A stretch of DNA of 64,000 nucleotides from Aeromicrobium ginsengisoli (GTDB lineage Bacteria > Actinomycetota > Actinomycetes > Propionibacteriales > Nocardioidaceae), in the NCBI RefSeq assembly GCF_004134905.2, contig NZ_SDPQ02000002.1, positions 124,001-188,000 of the forward strand, written 5' to 3'. A program made the translations under genes and the position numbers. Below are positions 1-9,221 of this stretch, one piece after another; position 1 is the stretch's first letter, and each line of letters opens with the position of its first letter. The notes under the pieces were generated by a model, which did no database searches, was not told the DNA's origin, and saw nothing but the letters and a program-made list of their open reading frames with translations.

Positions 1-125
1 CGATCCGCGAGTGGCCCGACCAGAAGGGCCTCGCGCTCCGCATGGTCGAGGCGGGCTGGGGCAAGGTCGAGTGGCACAACCTGTCGGGCGGCATCGTCGC
101 CCTGCACCACTCGTTCCGCCCCTGA
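1..125 (+). CDS. menG: Demethylmenaquinone (ubiquinone/menaquinone) methyltransferase, C-terminal end only
   Basis: Only the last 40 codons are present; the reading frame enters at base 3 and ends with TGA at 123-125. The tail [19 protein letters not shown] matches the conserved C-terminus of the UbiE/MenG C-methyltransferase family (family knowledge), which methylates demethylmenaquinone in the last step of menaquinone synthesis. Its place just upstream of complex I and of a polyprenyl diphosphate synthase fits a quinone role. The 5' part lies outside the window, so the SAM-binding motifs cannot be seen. Confidence 0.8.
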   Translation, partial: IREWPDQKGLALRMVEAGWGKVEWHNLSGGIVALHHSFRP

Positions 126-159
126 CTCCCAGGCCGGCCGCAGCGGGACGTTGTTACTT

Positions 160-179
160 AGTGTGACCTAAGTGACACT
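160..179. promoter_or_regulatory. CRP/GlxR-like operator upstream of nuoA
   Basis: The sequence AGTGTGACCTAAGTGACACT is nearly a perfect dyad. It matches the actinobacterial CRP/GlxR consensus TGTGA-N2-TA-N2-TCACA with one mismatch, in the right half-site (TGACA for TCACA), and has the central TA. It overlaps the likely -35 region of the nuo promoter. An overlapping inverted repeat ACTTAG-N6-CTAAGT lies at 156-173. That a cAMP-receptor-type regulator binds here is inference. Confidence 0.5.
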
Positions 180-201
180 GCCGAAATCCCGGGCGTAGGG
201 T
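172..201 (+). promoter_or_regulatory. Putative sigma-A-type promoter of the nuoA-N operon
   Basis: GTGACA at 172-177 serves as a -35 box, then an 18-bp spacer and TAGGGT at 196-201, which fits the actinobacterial TANNNT -10 box. The predicted transcript would start near 208, just before the Rex-type operator, leaving a leader of about 80 nt ahead of the GTG at 287. The call rests on box spacing and on the flanking operators. Confidence 0.45.
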
Positions 202-216
202 GAGACCGTGATCACG

Positions 217-234
217 TTGTGAAGCGATTCACAA
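217..234. promoter_or_regulatory. Rex-type redox operator (ROP) upstream of nuoA
   Basis: TTGTGAAGCGATTCACAA is an 18-bp inverted repeat with perfect 7-bp arms around a 4-bp centre. It matches the Rex consensus TTGTGAA-N4-TTCACAA known from Streptomyces and other Gram-positive bacteria. Rex senses NADH/NAD+ and represses respiratory genes when NADH is low. The site sits just downstream of the predicted start point, where a bound repressor would block transcription. No rex gene is in the window. Confidence 0.85.
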
Positions 235-286
235 GCGCACGAACACACACAGCTCTTGCTCTGTCGGTTGACGCCTGGGAGGTGCC

Positions 287-646
287 GTGACGGCTTACAC
301 GCCGATCATCGTGCTCGGAGCCATTGCGGCTGCATTCGCCATCGGCAGCGTCGCGATCGCCCCGCTGACCGGGCCCAAGCGCTACAACCGCGCCAAGCTC
401 GACCGCTACGAGTCGGGCATCGAGCCGAGCCCGCTGCCCGAGGGCGGCGGCAAGGTCTCGATCCGCTACTTCATCATCGCGATGCTGTTCATCGTCTTCG
501 ACATCGAGATCATCTTTCTCTACCCGTTCGCCGTCGCGTTCGACGCGCTCGGGTGGTTCGGCCTGATCGAGATGTTCATCTTCATGCTGACGGTGTTCAT
601 CGCCTATGCCTACGTATGGCGCCGTGGAGGCCTCGAATGGGACTGA
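287..646 (+). CDS. nuoA: NADH-quinone oxidoreductase subunit A
   Basis: A 119-residue membrane subunit of the proton-pumping complex I arm, with three predicted helices (about 5-25, 61-82 and 86-106). The family motif YESGIEP lies near residues 43-49, and the FDIEIIFLYP stretch in helix 2 is typical of NuoA. The GTG start is preceded by GGGAGG. It is the first gene of the operon, downstream of the Rex-type operator. A gap of about 100 nt separates it from nuoB, wider than the other junctions, and it begins at the stop codon with TGAGCGAAGCGAAGG, a repeat-like sequence. Confidence 0.95.
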   Translation: MTAYTPIIVLGAIAAAFAIGSVAIAPLTGPKRYNRAKLDRYESGIEPSPLPEGGGKVSIRYFIIAMLFIVFDIEIIFLYPFAVAFDALGWFGLIEMFIFMLTVFIAYAYVWRRGGLEWD

Positions 647-748
647 GCGAAGCGAAGGACCAATTCAGCACAGCACGTTCGGGGCCCCGCGTCGGGCACG
701 CCCCTCGAGCGACGACGCAGGCGCACGACGAAACGAGGAGTGGCCGAC

Positions 749-1303
749 GTGGGAATTGAAGAGAAGCTGCCGAGTGGAGTTCTGCTCTCGACTGTCGAGG
801 GGCTCGCCGGCTACATGCGCAAGGCCTCGTTCTGGCCCGCCACGTTCGGCCTCGCGTGCTGCGCGATCGAGATGATGACGTTCGGGGCCCCGCGCTTCGA
901 CTCGGCCCGCTTCGGCATGGAGGTCTTCCGTCCCTCGCCGCGCCAGGCCGACCTGATGATCGTCGCCGGTCGCGTCAGCAACAAGATGGCCCCCGTCGTC
1001 CGCCAGATCTACGACCAGATGGCCGGTCCCAAGTACGTCCTCGCGATGGGCGTCTGCGCCAGCTCGGGCGGCATGTTCAACAACTACGCGATCGTCCAGG
1101 GCGTTGACCACATCGTCCCGGTCGACATGTACCTGCCGGGCTGCCCGCCCCGCCCCGAGATGCTGATCGACGCGATCCTCAAGCTGCACGACCAGATCCA
1201 GCACGAGAAGCTCGGCGTCAACCGCCTCAACGAGATCAAGCAGGACGAGAAGGTCGCCCTCCTCGCCACGCCGACCTCGGCGATGAAGGGCTTGATGAGG
1301 TAG
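749..1303 (+). CDS. nuoB: NADH-quinone oxidoreductase subunit B
   Basis: A 184-residue protein carrying the N2 [4Fe-4S] cluster at the quinone site. The ligands are visible as the tandem Cys37-Cys38, Cys103 in GVCASSGG and Cys132 in GCPPRPE. I choose the GTG at 749 ([10 protein letters not shown]) because GAGGAG at 735-740 is well spaced for it and actinobacterial NuoB proteins begin this way. An in-frame GTG at 740 would overlap the ribosome-binding site. The stop codon abuts the nuoC start. Confidence 0.95.
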   Translation: MGIEEKLPSGVLLSTVEGLAGYMRKASFWPATFGLACCAIEMMTFGAPRFDSARFGMEVFRPSPRQADLMIVAGRVSNKMAPVVRQIYDQMAGPKYVLAMGVCASSGGMFNNYAIVQGVDHIVPVDMYLPGCPPRPEMLIDAILKLHDQIQHEKLGVNRLNEIKQDEKVALLATPTSAMKGLMR

Positions 1304-2053
1304 ATGGTTGACGCAAAGGGCAACAAGGACGAGCGGGACCAGGGCACCAAGACCCAGGACGGCTCGCACGAGACCCAGGCCGAGCTCGTCAAGAGCGACG
1401 CCGTCGAGCTCGAGATCGTCGAGGTCCGCGAAGGGGCCTTCGGCATCCACGGCACGGGTGACACGTCGGGCTTCGGCGGCCTGACCCGGCCGGTCATGAT
1501 GCCCGGCGCGAGCCAGCGACCCTATGGCGGCTGGTTCGACGAGGTCGCCGACCAGATCGCCACGATCGGTGAGCTCGACCAGGCGATCGAGAAGGTCATC
1601 GTCGACCGGGGCGAGATCACGTTCTTCATCCGCCGGCACAAGCTGCTCGAGACCGTGACTCACCTGCGCAACGACCCGGTGCTGCGCTTCGAGTTCTGCT
1701 CCAGCGTCTCGGGCGTGCACTTCCCTCACGAGACCGGGCGCGAGCTGCACGTCGCCTACCACCTGCTCTCGATGACCCACAACCGCCGCATCCGGCTCGA
1801 GGTCGTGGCTCCCGACGACGATCCGCACATCCCGAGCGTCGTCAGCATCTACCCGACCGCCGACTGGCAGGAACGGGAGACCTGGGACATGTTCGGCATC
1901 ATCTTCGACGGCCACCCCGCCCTCGCCCGCATCCTGATGCCCGACGACTGGCCCGGCCACCCCCAGCGCAAGGATTATCCGTTGGGCGGCATCCCCGTCG
2001 AGTACAAGGGCGGCACGATTGCACCACCGGACCAGCGGAGGAGCTACTCATGA
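1304..2053 (+). CDS. nuoC: NADH-quinone oxidoreductase subunit C
   Basis: A 249-residue peripheral-arm subunit (30-kDa type) that packs against NuoD and NuoB. The signature [10 protein letters not shown], followed by [13 protein letters not shown], lies near residues 190-216. The first 40 or so residues are a charged K/E/Q-rich tail that is probably disordered and not part of the conserved fold. The ATG follows the nuoB stop directly, and the end overlaps nuoD by 4 nt (ATGA), suggesting translational coupling. Confidence 0.95.
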   Translation: MVDAKGNKDERDQGTKTQDGSHETQAELVKSDAVELEIVEVREGAFGIHGTGDTSGFGGLTRPVMMPGASQRPYGGWFDEVADQIATIGELDQAIEKVIVDRGEITFFIRRHKLLETVTHLRNDPVLRFEFCSSVSGVHFPHETGRELHVAYHLLSMTHNRRIRLEVVAPDDDPHIPSVVSIYPTADWQERETWDMFGIIFDGHPALARILMPDDWPGHPQRKDYPLGGIPVEYKGGTIAPPDQRRSYS

Positions 2054-3378
2054 CCGCGACGACCGATCCGTACGCCAGCACGACCGACTCGGCCGAGGGC
2101 CCGGTCTTCACCGTCACCGGCCAGGACTGGGACACGATCGACGCCTCGGCGGTCGAGGGTGACCACCTCGTCATCAACATGGGCCCGCAACACCCGTCGA
2201 CCCACGGCGTGCTTCGCCTGATCCTCGAGATCGACGGCGAGACCGTACGCGATGCCCGTGCCGGCGTCGGCTACCTGCACACCGGCATCGAGAAGAACAT
2301 GGAGTACCGCACCTGGACGCAGGGCGTGACGTTCTGCACCCGCATGGACTACGTCGCCCCGTTCTCCAACGAGGCCGCCTACGTCATGGCGGTCGAGAAG
2401 CTGCTGGGGATCGAGGCGCCCGAGAAGGCGCAGGTCATGCGCGTCCTGCTGCTCGAGCTCAACCGGGTGTCGTCGCACCTCGTCGCGCTCGCCACCGGCG
2501 GCATGGAGATCGGCGCCCTGACGGTCATGACCTGCGGGTTCCGTGACCGCGAGCTGATCCTCGACCTGTTCGAGATGATCACGGGCCTGCGCATGAACCA
2601 CGCGTTCATCCGCCCCGGCGGCGTCGCGCAGGACATGCCCGCAGGCGGCATCGAGAAGCTGCGGTCCACGGTCCGGCTGCTCAAGAAGCGGCTGCCCGAG
2701 TACGCCGCACTGTGCAATGCCAACCCGATCTTCAAGGGCCGGCTCAAGGGCGTCGGGCACCTCGACCTCTCCGGCTGTCTCGCCCTCGGTCTCACGGGCC
2801 CGATCCTGCGCGCGACCGGCTACGACTGGGACCTGCGCAAGAAGCAGCCCTACTGGGGCTACGAGACGTACGACTTCGACGTCGTGACCCGTGACGAGCC
2901 GGACGCCTACGGCCGGTTCCGCGTACGCCTCGACGAGATGTGGGAGTCCATCAAGATCGTCGAGCAGGCCACCGAGCGGCTCGCCGCGATGGAGGGCCAG
3001 CCCGTCATGGTCGCCGACAAGAAGATCGCCTGGCCATCGCAGCTCAGCGTCGGGTCCGACGGTCAGGGCAACTCCGCCGAGCACATCAAGCACATCATGG
3101 GCGAGTCGATGGAAGCGCTGATCCACCACTTCAAGATCGTCACCGAGGGCTTTCGCGTGCCGGCCGGCCAGGCCTACGCGAGCGTCGAGGCGCCACGCGG
3201 CGAGATCGGTTGCCACGTCGTCTCCGACGGCGGCACCCGGCCCTATCGCGCCCACTTCCGCGATCCGTCGTTCGTCAACCTGCAGGGCACGTCGGTCATG
3301 AGCGAGGGCGGCATGCTGTCCGACGTGATCGTGGCGATCGCCAGCATCGACCCCGTCATGGGAGGCGTTGATCGATGA
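2050..3378 (+). CDS. nuoD: NADH-quinone oxidoreductase subunit D
   Basis: A 442-residue 49-kDa-type subunit that forms the quinone-binding pocket with NuoB. The early [14 protein letters not shown] motif and the GYLHTGIEK motif carry residues known to line the quinone site in this family. The length is normal. It overlaps nuoC by 4 nt and nuoE by 4 nt. It is the only nuoD in the window, which matters because the second complex I operon has none. Confidence 0.96.
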   Translation: MTATTDPYASTTDSAEGPVFTVTGQDWDTIDASAVEGDHLVINMGPQHPSTHGVLRLILEIDGETVRDARAGVGYLHTGIEKNMEYRTWTQGVTFCTRMDYVAPFSNEAAYVMAVEKLLGIEAPEKAQVMRVLLLELNRVSSHLVALATGGMEIGALTVMTCGFRDRELILDLFEMITGLRMNHAFIRPGGVAQDMPAGGIEKLRSTVRLLKKRLPEYAALCNANPIFKGRLKGVGHLDLSGCLALGLTGPILRATGYDWDLRKKQPYWGYETYDFDVVTRDEPDAYGRFRVRLDEMWESIKIVEQATERLAAMEGQPVMVADKKIAWPSQLSVGSDGQGNSAEHIKHIMGESMEALIHHFKIVTEGFRVPAGQAYASVEAPRGEIGCHVVSDGGTRPYRAHFRDPSFVNLQGTSVMSEGGMLSDVIVAIASIDPVMGGVDR

Positions 3379-4187
3379 TGGGTCAGGAACGTTCGTTGTC
3401 ACCTTCCACGATCGGCGAGCTCAAAGAGATCGCGGCGAGATATCCCGAAGCGCGGTCAGGTCTGCTGCCGATGCTCCACCTGATCCAGTCCGTCGAGGGC
3501 AACGTCACGAACGAGGGCATCGAGATCTGCGCCGAGATCCTCGGCATCAGCGCCGCCGAGGTCTCGGGCGTCGCGACGTTCTACACGATGTACAAGCGCC
3601 GTCCCATGGGCGAGCACCACGTCGGCGTCTGCACCAACACCCTGTGCGCCGTGATGGGTGGCGACCTGATCTTCGAGCGACTCAAGGGCCACCTCGACGT
3701 CGGCAACGACGAGACGACCGAGGACGGCAAGGTCACCCTCGAGCACATCGAGTGCAACGCGGCGTGCGACTTCGCGCCGGTCATGATGGTCAACTGGGAG
3801 TTCTTCGACAACCAGACCCCCGACTCCGCCGTCGAGCTTGTCGACAAGCTGCGCGCCGGCGAGACGGTGCAGGCCACGCGCGGCGCGACGATCACGTCGT
3901 GGCGCGAGGCCGAGCGCGTGCTCGCCGGGTTCGAGGACGGGCTCGTCGACGAGGGACCTGCTGCTGCCGGACCGTCGCTCGCCGGCCTCGAGATCGCCGC
4001 CGAGCGGGGTTGGACCGCTCCGTCGGTCGACGAGGCCAAGGTTTCGACAGGCTCAACCGGTGGTGCTGACGCTACTGCTGACACCAAGACCGGTGCGGCC
4101 GAGCAGGCCGACACGTCGCGCGCCGAGTCCGAGACCAAGCTCGAGGAATCTCCCGCCGACACTGCCAAGGAGGGCGAGGATGACTGA
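3375..4187 (+). CDS. nuoE: NADH-quinone oxidoreductase subunit E
   Basis: The 24-kDa-type subunit of the NADH-oxidising module. It binds a thioredoxin-like [2Fe-2S] cluster through Cys86, Cys91, Cys127 and Cys131. At 270 residues it is longer than many bacterial NuoE proteins (about 160-180). The extra part is a low-complexity Ala/Asp/Glu/Thr-rich tail from about residue 190. Residues 222-229 of the tail are encoded by a short repeat (core TTCGACAGGCTCAACCGG) that also occurs at the start of nuoG. It overlaps nuoF by 8 nt. Confidence 0.95.
   Translation: MMGQERSLSPSTIGELKEIAARYPEARSGLLPMLHLIQSVEGNVTNEGIEICAEILGISAAEVSGVATFYTMYKRRPMGEHHVGVCTNTLCAVMGGDLIFERLKGHLDVGNDETTEDGKVTLEHIECNAACDFAPVMMVNWEFFDNQTPDSAVELVDKLRAGETVQATRGATITSWREAERVLAGFEDGLVDEGPAAAGPSLAGLEIAAERGWTAPSVDEAKVSTGSTGGADATADTKTGAAEQADTSRAESETKLEESPADTAKEGEDD
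4040..4060 (+). repeat. Short interspersed repeat, core TTCGACAGGCTCAACCGG, in nuoE
   Basis: GGTTTCGACAGGCTCAACCGG lies in frame in the nuoE tail and encodes VSTGSTG. An identical 21-mer lies at 5510-5530 in nuoG. Variants occur at 7873-7895, 21136-21160 and 21336-21360. The sequence resembles REP-like elements common in high-GC bacteria. Confidence 0.7.
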
Positions 4188-5496
4188 CACCCTCACACCC
4201 GTGCTCAGCGCCGACTGGGGCACGGATCGCGCGTGGACCCTCAAGGCCTACAAGCAGGCCGGCGGCTATTCCGCGCTCGAGACCGCGCTCAAGATGGCGC
4301 CCGACGACGTCATCGCGATGGTCAAGGACTCCGGCCTCCGCGGCCGTGGCGGGGCGGGCTTCCCGACCGGCATGAAGTGGAGCTTCATCCCGCAGGACAA
4401 CCCCAAGCCCAAGTACCTCGTGGTCAACGCCGACGAGTCGGAGCCGGGCACCTGCAAGGACATCCCGCTCATGATGGCGACGCCCCACACGCTGATCGAG
4501 GGCGTCATCATCGCGGCCCACGCGATCCGCGCCAAGACCGCGTTCATCTACGTACGCGGTGAGGTCCTGCACGTCGTCCGCCGGCTGCGCGCCGCTGCCC
4601 GCGAGGCCAAGGAGGCCGGCTACCTCGGCACCGACATCCTCGGCTCGGGCATCGACGTCGAGCTGATCATCCACGCCGGCGCCGGCGCCTACATCTGCGG
4701 CGAGGAGACCGCGCTCCTCGACTCGCTCGAGGGTCGCCGCGGCCAGCCCCGACTCCGTCCGCCGTTCCCGGCAGTCGAGGGGCTCTACGCCTCGCCGACC
4801 GTCGTCAACAACGTCGAGTCGATCGCCTCGGTGCCGTCGATCGTCAAGAACGGCATCGACTGGTTCGGCTCGATGGGCACCGAGAAGTCCAAGGGCTACA
4901 CGCTCTACTCACTCTCGGGCCACGTCGCCCGCCCCGGCCAGTACGAAGCGCCGCTCGGCATCACGCTGCGCGAGCTGCTCGACCTCGGCGGCGGCATGCG
5001 CCCGGGCAGCGAGCTCAAGTTCTGGACCCCCGGCGGCTCGTCGACCCCGATCCTGACAGCCGAGCACCTCGACATCCCGCTCGACTACGAGGGCGTCGGG
5101 GCAGCCGGCTCGATGCTGGGCACCAAGGCGCTCCAGGTCTTCGACCAGACGACCTCGGTCGTACGTTGCGTGCTGCGGTGGACCGAGTTCTACAAGCACG
5201 AGTCGTGCGGCAAGTGCACGCCGTGCCGTGAGGGCACGTGGTGGCTCGTCCAGACCCTGCAGCGCCTCGACGAAGGACAGGGCAAGGACGGCGACATCGA
5301 GCTGCTGCTCGACCTCTGCGAGAACATCCTGGGCCGCTCGTTCTGCGCCCTCGGTGACGGTGCGACGAGCCCGATCACCTCGGCGATCCAGCACTTCCGC
5401 AGCGAGTTCGAGTCCGGCCTGCACACGCCGTCGCGCGAGCTGTTCCCGCCGGCCGCCTCGACCCTGTTCGCCCCCCAGACCGTCGGAGGCAAGTGA
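4180..5496 (+). CDS. nuoF: NADH-quinone oxidoreductase subunit F
   Basis: A 438-residue 51-kDa-type subunit that binds NADH, FMN and the N3 [4Fe-4S] cluster. The nucleotide loop GRGGAGFPTG is at residues 55-64. GAGAYICGEETALL lies around 167-180, and the cluster motif ESCGKCTPC has Cys343, Cys346 and Cys349. I choose the ATG at 4180 because AGGAGGGCGAGG precedes it. A longer open frame from 3838 only reads through nuoE out of frame. It joins nuoG through a TGATG stop-start. Confidence 0.95.
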   Translation: MTDTLTPVLSADWGTDRAWTLKAYKQAGGYSALETALKMAPDDVIAMVKDSGLRGRGGAGFPTGMKWSFIPQDNPKPKYLVVNADESEPGTCKDIPLMMATPHTLIEGVIIAAHAIRAKTAFIYVRGEVLHVVRRLRAAAREAKEAGYLGTDILGSGIDVELIIHAGAGAYICGEETALLDSLEGRRGQPRLRPPFPAVEGLYASPTVVNNVESIASVPSIVKNGIDWFGSMGTEKSKGYTLYSLSGHVARPGQYEAPLGITLRELLDLGGGMRPGSELKFWTPGGSSTPILTAEHLDIPLDYEGVGAAGSMLGTKALQVFDQTTSVVRCVLRWTEFYKHESCGKCTPCREGTWWLVQTLQRLDEGQGKDGDIELLLDLCENILGRSFCALGDGATSPITSAIQHFRSEFESGLHTPSRELFPPAASTLFAPQTVGGK

Positions 5497-7913
5497 TGAC
5501 AGTCGACGAGGTTTCGACAGGCTCAACCGGCACAGCGCCGGTCGAGCTCGTCACGCTGACGATCGACGACGTCGAGGTCAGCGTGCCCAAGGGCACGCTC
5601 GTGATCCGCGCCGCCGAGCTCATCGGCACCGAGATCCCGCGCTTCTGCGACCACCCGCTGCTCGACCCGGTCGGCGCCTGCCGCCAGTGCCTCGTCGAGA
5701 TCACCGATGCCGGCAACGGACGTGGCTTCCCCAAGCCGCAGGCATCGTGCACGATCGAGGTCGCGGCCGGCATGGTCGTCAAGACGCAGGTCACGTCGCC
5801 CGTCGCCGAGAAGGCGCAGCGCGGCAACATGGAGTTCCTGCTGATCAACCACCCGCTCGACTGCCCCGTGTGCGACAAGGGTGGTGAGTGCCCGTTGCAG
5901 AACCAGTCGATGACGCACGGCCAGGGCGAGACGCGCTTCACCGAGGTCAAGCGCACGTTCCCCAAGCCCATCAAGGTCTCCGAGCAGGTTCTGCTCGACC
6001 GCGAGCGCTGCGTCCTGTGCGCCCGGTGCACGCGGTTCTCCGAGCAGATCGCCGGTGATCCGTTCATCGCGCTGGTCGAGCGTGGTTCGCAGCAGCAGGT
6101 CGGCATCTACGAGGAGGAGCCGTTCAACTCCTACTTCTCCGGCAACACGATCCAGATCTGCCCTGTCGGCGCGCTGACCAGCGCCGACTACCGCTTCCGC
6201 GCCCGGCCCTTCGACCTCGTCTCGACCCCGTCGATCGCCGAGCACGACTCGAGCGGCTCCGCGATCCGCGTCGACCACCGTCGCGGCCGCGTCATGCGTC
6301 GGCTCGCCGGTGACGACCCCGAGGTCAACGAGGAGTGGATCACCGACAAGGACCGCTTCGCGTTCTCCTACGCGACGGCCGGCGATCGCATCACGACCCC
6401 GCTCGTACGCAATCCCGAGACCGAGCAGCTCGAGCCCGCCTCGTGGCCGGCCGCGCTGGCCGTCGCCGCCAAGGGCCTCGCTGCTGCCGAGGGCAAGGTC
6501 GGCGTGCTGCCCGGTGGTCGCCTGACCTCCGAGGACGCGTTCGCCTACAGCAAGTTCGCGCGCACCGTCCTGCGCACCAACGACATCGACTTCCGTGCCC
6601 GGGCGCACTCGGAGGAGGAGGCGCAGTTCCTCGCCTCCCGCGTCGCCACGACGTCGCTCGACGTCACGTTCGGCGACCTCGAGAAGGCGTCGACCGTGGT
6701 CCTCGTCGGCCTCGAGCCCGAGGACGAGAACGGCAGCATCTTCCTGCGTCTCCGCAAGGCGTCCCGGTCCGGTGTCAAGGTCGTCGCGATCGCGAGCCAC
6801 GCGACGCGGGGCCTCCGCAAGATGAACGGCGAGCTCGTCCAGACCGTCCCGGGCCAGGAGCCCGTCGCGCTGGCTGCGCTCGAGCTCGGCCAGGATGCGA
6901 TCTTCCTGGCGGGTGAGCGGCTCGCGTCCGTTCCCGGCGGGTTCAGCGCCCTCGTGGCCGCCGCGGACAAAGCCAAGGCCCGCATCGCCTGGGTCCCACG
7001 ACGGGCCGGTGAGCGTGGTGCGATCGAGGCCGGTTGCCTGCCCGACCTGCTGCCCGGTGGCCGCCCGCTCGACGACGTCGAAGCGCGTACGGATCTCGCC
7101 GCCGCGTGGGGCGTCCGCACGGTGCCCGCACGACGGGGTCGCAACACGACCGAGATCTTCGAGGACACCCGTCTCGGCACGGTCCACGCGCTGCTGATCG
7201 GCGGCGTCGAGATCACGGACCTGCCCGACCCGGCTGCGGCCCGCAGGGCGCTCGCCAAGGCCGAGTTCATCGTGAGCCTCGAGGTCCGCGAGAGCGAGGT
7301 CACCGAGGTTGCCGACGTCGTGCTGCCCGTCGCGCCGGTCGTCGAGAAGCCCGGCAGCTTCGTCAACTGGGAGGGCCGCGTCCGTACGTTCGACGCCGTG
7401 CTCCACGAGCCCAACTCGCTGACCGACATCCGCATCCTCGCGGGTCTCGCCGAGGAGCTGGGCCAGCCGCTCGGCTTCCGCACGGTCGCCCAGGCGCGCG
7501 CCGCCATGGTCGAGCTGGGTCCGTGGGACGGCGCGCGGGTGCCGGTGCCGACGGTCGGGCCCGACACGACGGCCGCACCCAAGCGGGCCGTCGTGCTCGA
7601 CACGTGGCGCCTCATGATCGACGACGGGCGTGGCCAGGACGGCCAGCTCGAGCTCAAGGCGACCGCCCGTCCGGCGGTCCTGCGGGCCAGCGCGGCCACG
7701 CTCAAGGCGTTCGACGTCGACCCCGGCGGCATGGCGACGCTGTCGACCGACGCCGGCATCGTCAGCTTCCCGACCGAGGTCGCCGAGCTGCCCGACGGTG
7801 TCGTCTGGGCCCCGGCCAACTCCGGCGCCAGCCTGCGCGCCGCCCTGGGCGTGGGCTATGCCGATCACGTGACGCTTTCGTCAGGCTCGACCGACGGGCA
7901 GGTGACGGCATGA
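5496..7913 (+). CDS. nuoG: NADH-quinone oxidoreductase subunit G
   Basis: An 805-residue 75-kDa-type subunit that carries the chain of Fe-S clusters leading from NuoF. The N-terminal [2Fe-2S] domain starts near residue 50 ([16 protein letters not shown]). [23 protein letters not shown] and QICPVGAL follow, and then a molybdopterin-oxidoreductase-like domain. I choose the ATG at 5496, with GGAGG at 5485-5489; an in-frame GTG lies 3 nt upstream. Residues 5-11 (EVSTGST) come from the short TTCGACAGGCTCA repeat, and a degenerate copy sits near the stop. It overlaps nuoH by 4 nt. Confidence 0.95.
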   Translation: MTVDEVSTGSTGTAPVELVTLTIDDVEVSVPKGTLVIRAAELIGTEIPRFCDHPLLDPVGACRQCLVEITDAGNGRGFPKPQASCTIEVAAGMVVKTQVTSPVAEKAQRGNMEFLLINHPLDCPVCDKGGECPLQNQSMTHGQGETRFTEVKRTFPKPIKVSEQVLLDRERCVLCARCTRFSEQIAGDPFIALVERGSQQQVGIYEEEPFNSYFSGNTIQICPVGALTSADYRFRARPFDLVSTPSIAEHDSSGSAIRVDHRRGRVMRRLAGDDPEVNEEWITDKDRFAFSYATAGDRITTPLVRNPETEQLEPASWPAALAVAAKGLAAAEGKVGVLPGGRLTSEDAFAYSKFARTVLRTNDIDFRARAHSEEEAQFLASRVATTSLDVTFGDLEKASTVVLVGLEPEDENGSIFLRLRKASRSGVKVVAIASHATRGLRKMNGELVQTVPGQEPVALAALELGQDAIFLAGERLASVPGGFSALVAAADKAKARIAWVPRRAGERGAIEAGCLPDLLPGGRPLDDVEARTDLAAAWGVRTVPARRGRNTTEIFEDTRLGTVHALLIGGVEITDLPDPAAARRALAKAEFIVSLEVRESEVTEVADVVLPVAPVVEKPGSFVNWEGRVRTFDAVLHEPNSLTDIRILAGLAEELGQPLGFRTVAQARAAMVELGPWDGARVPVPTVGPDTTAAPKRAVVLDTWRLMIDDGRGQDGQLELKATARPAVLRASAATLKAFDVDPGGMATLSTDAGIVSFPTEVAELPDGVVWAPANSGASLRAALGVGYADHVTLSSGSTDGQVTA
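5510..5530 (+). repeat. Short interspersed repeat, core TTCGACAGGCTCAACCGG, in nuoG
   Basis: An exact copy of the 21-nt repeat at 4040-4060. It lies immediately after the nuoG start and encodes VSTGSTG in the same frame. GTCGACGAG occurs just before the repeat core in both copies. Confidence 0.7.
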
Positions 7914-9136
7914 ACCCGCTGTTCGGTCACGACCCGTTCTGGGTCGTCCTGCTCAAGTCCGTCCTGATCTTCATCGTGCTGGTCGTCTACACGCTGTTCA
8001 ACATCTGGTTCGAGCGCCGCGTCGTCGCCAAGATGCAGCACCGCATCGGCCCCAACGTGCACGGCCCGTTCGGCCTGCTGCAGAGCCTCGCCGACGGCGT
8101 CAAGCTCGCGTTCAAGGAGGATCTCGTCGTCAAGGCGGCCGACAAGGTCGTCTACGTCCTGGCGCCGATCCTCGCCACGATCCCGGCGTTCCTGGCCTGG
8201 GCGGTCATCCCGTTCGGCCCCGAGGTCACGATCCCGTTCACCGACCAGAAGACGATGCTGCAGCTCACCGACCTGCCGGTCGCGGTGCTCTACATCCTCG
8301 CCGTGACCTCGATCGGGGTCTACGGCATCGTGCTCGCTGGCTGGTCGTCGGGCTCGATCTACGCCCTGCTCGGCGGTCTGCGCTCGAGCGCCCAGATGAT
8401 CTCGTACGAGGTCGCGATGGGCCTGTCGCTCGTCTCGGTCTTCATGTATGCCGGCTCGATGTCGACGTCGGAGATCGTGTCGGCGCAGCACAGCATGTGG
8501 TACTTCGTGCCACTCTTCCCGTCGTTCGTCATCTACGTCATCGCGATGATCGGCGAGACCAACCGCGCCCCCTTCGACCTCCCCGAGGCTGAGGGCGAGC
8601 TCGTGGGCGGCTTCCACACCGAGTACTCCTCGCTGAAGTTCGCGCTGTTCTTCCTCGCCGAGTACGTCAACATGGTCACCGTCTCGGCGCTGGCCACGAC
8701 GATGTTCCTCGGCGGCTGGCGCGCACCGTTCGGCATCTCGCACGTCTGGGAAGGCGCCAACGAGGGCTACTGGCCGCTGCTGTGGTTCTTCGGCAAGACG
8801 CTGTTCTTCATCTTCATCTTCGTCTGGCTCCGCGGCACCCTGCCGCGCATGCGCTACGACCAGTTCATGAGCTTCGGCTGGAAGATCCTCATCCCGGTCG
8901 CGCTGGCCTGGATCGTCGCGGTCGCGTTCATCCGCAAGCTCAAGAGCGAGGACATGCTCGGCGGACCGACGTTGCTCATCGTCGCGGGTGTTGCCGGTGT
9001 GCTCGTCCTGTTGACGTTCCTGATCCCGGAGAAGAAGGAACCCGAGCCAGAGCCGGAGCCCGACGAGGTCGACGCCTTCGCCGGCGGCTACCCCGTACCG
9101 CCCATCACCGAGCCCCCCACGAGGAATGCCAGATGA
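7910..9136 (+). CDS. nuoH: NADH-quinone oxidoreductase subunit H
   Basis: A 408-residue membrane subunit at the interface with the quinone site, with about eight to nine predicted helices. The conserved loop with [19 protein letters not shown] near residues 45-63 and the [20 protein letters not shown] region around 212-230 are NuoH hallmarks. The last 35 or so residues are a Pro/Glu-rich tail. It overlaps nuoG by 4 nt. Unlike most junctions in this operon it does not overlap its downstream neighbour: an 89-nt repeat begins at its stop codon. Confidence 0.96.
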   Translation: MNPLFGHDPFWVVLLKSVLIFIVLVVYTLFNIWFERRVVAKMQHRIGPNVHGPFGLLQSLADGVKLAFKEDLVVKAADKVVYVLAPILATIPAFLAWAVIPFGPEVTIPFTDQKTMLQLTDLPVAVLYILAVTSIGVYGIVLAGWSSGSIYALLGGLRSSAQMISYEVAMGLSLVSVFMYAGSMSTSEIVSAQHSMWYFVPLFPSFVIYVIAMIGETNRAPFDLPEAEGELVGGFHTEYSSLKFALFFLAEYVNMVTVSALATTMFLGGWRAPFGISHVWEGANEGYWPLLWFFGKTLFFIFIFVWLRGTLPRMRYDQFMSFGWKILIPVALAWIVAVAFIRKLKSEDMLGGPTLLIVAGVAGVLVLLTFLIPEKKEPEPEPEPDEVDAFAGGYPVPPITEPPTRNAR

Positions 9137-9221
9137 GTGAGCGCCAGCGAACGAATCATGTGGCAGCGATCATGTCGTTGCCTCGATACCGTGCCTTTGC
9201 AGTCGAGGTGACGACATGAGC
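9133..9221 (+). repeat. 89-nt junction repeat, copy 1 (nuoH/nuoI)
   Basis: The element runs from ATGAGT, which holds the nuoH stop codon, to the ATGAGC that starts nuoI. Its left end TGAGTGAGCGCCAGCGAACG is shared with copies at 22689-22729 and 50916-51004. The right end carries GAGGTG spaced as a ribosome-binding site for nuoI. The copy at 50916-51004 has exactly the same length. The flanking ATGAG suggests a duplicated ATGA stop-start overlap. Confidence 0.7.

Noticed and set aside
3838..4179. N-terminal extension of nuoF back to 3838
   Set aside because: The extra codons read nuoE out of frame and give an Arg/Pro/Ser-rich sequence; the ATG at 4180 has a good ribosome-binding site and a normal NuoF beginning.
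5523..7868. Very long open frame on the minus strand across nuoG (about 780 codons)
   Set aside because: It mirrors nuoG codon for codon, is extremely rich in Arg, Asp, Glu and Leu, has no recognisable domain and no promoter, and is an expected by-product of high-GC codon use.
9134..9217. Small peptide starting MSERQR in the junction repeat, considered as a real gene
   Set aside because: The ATG is the overlap of the nuoH stop, the peptides diverge and differ in length between copies, and the repeat explains the similarity.
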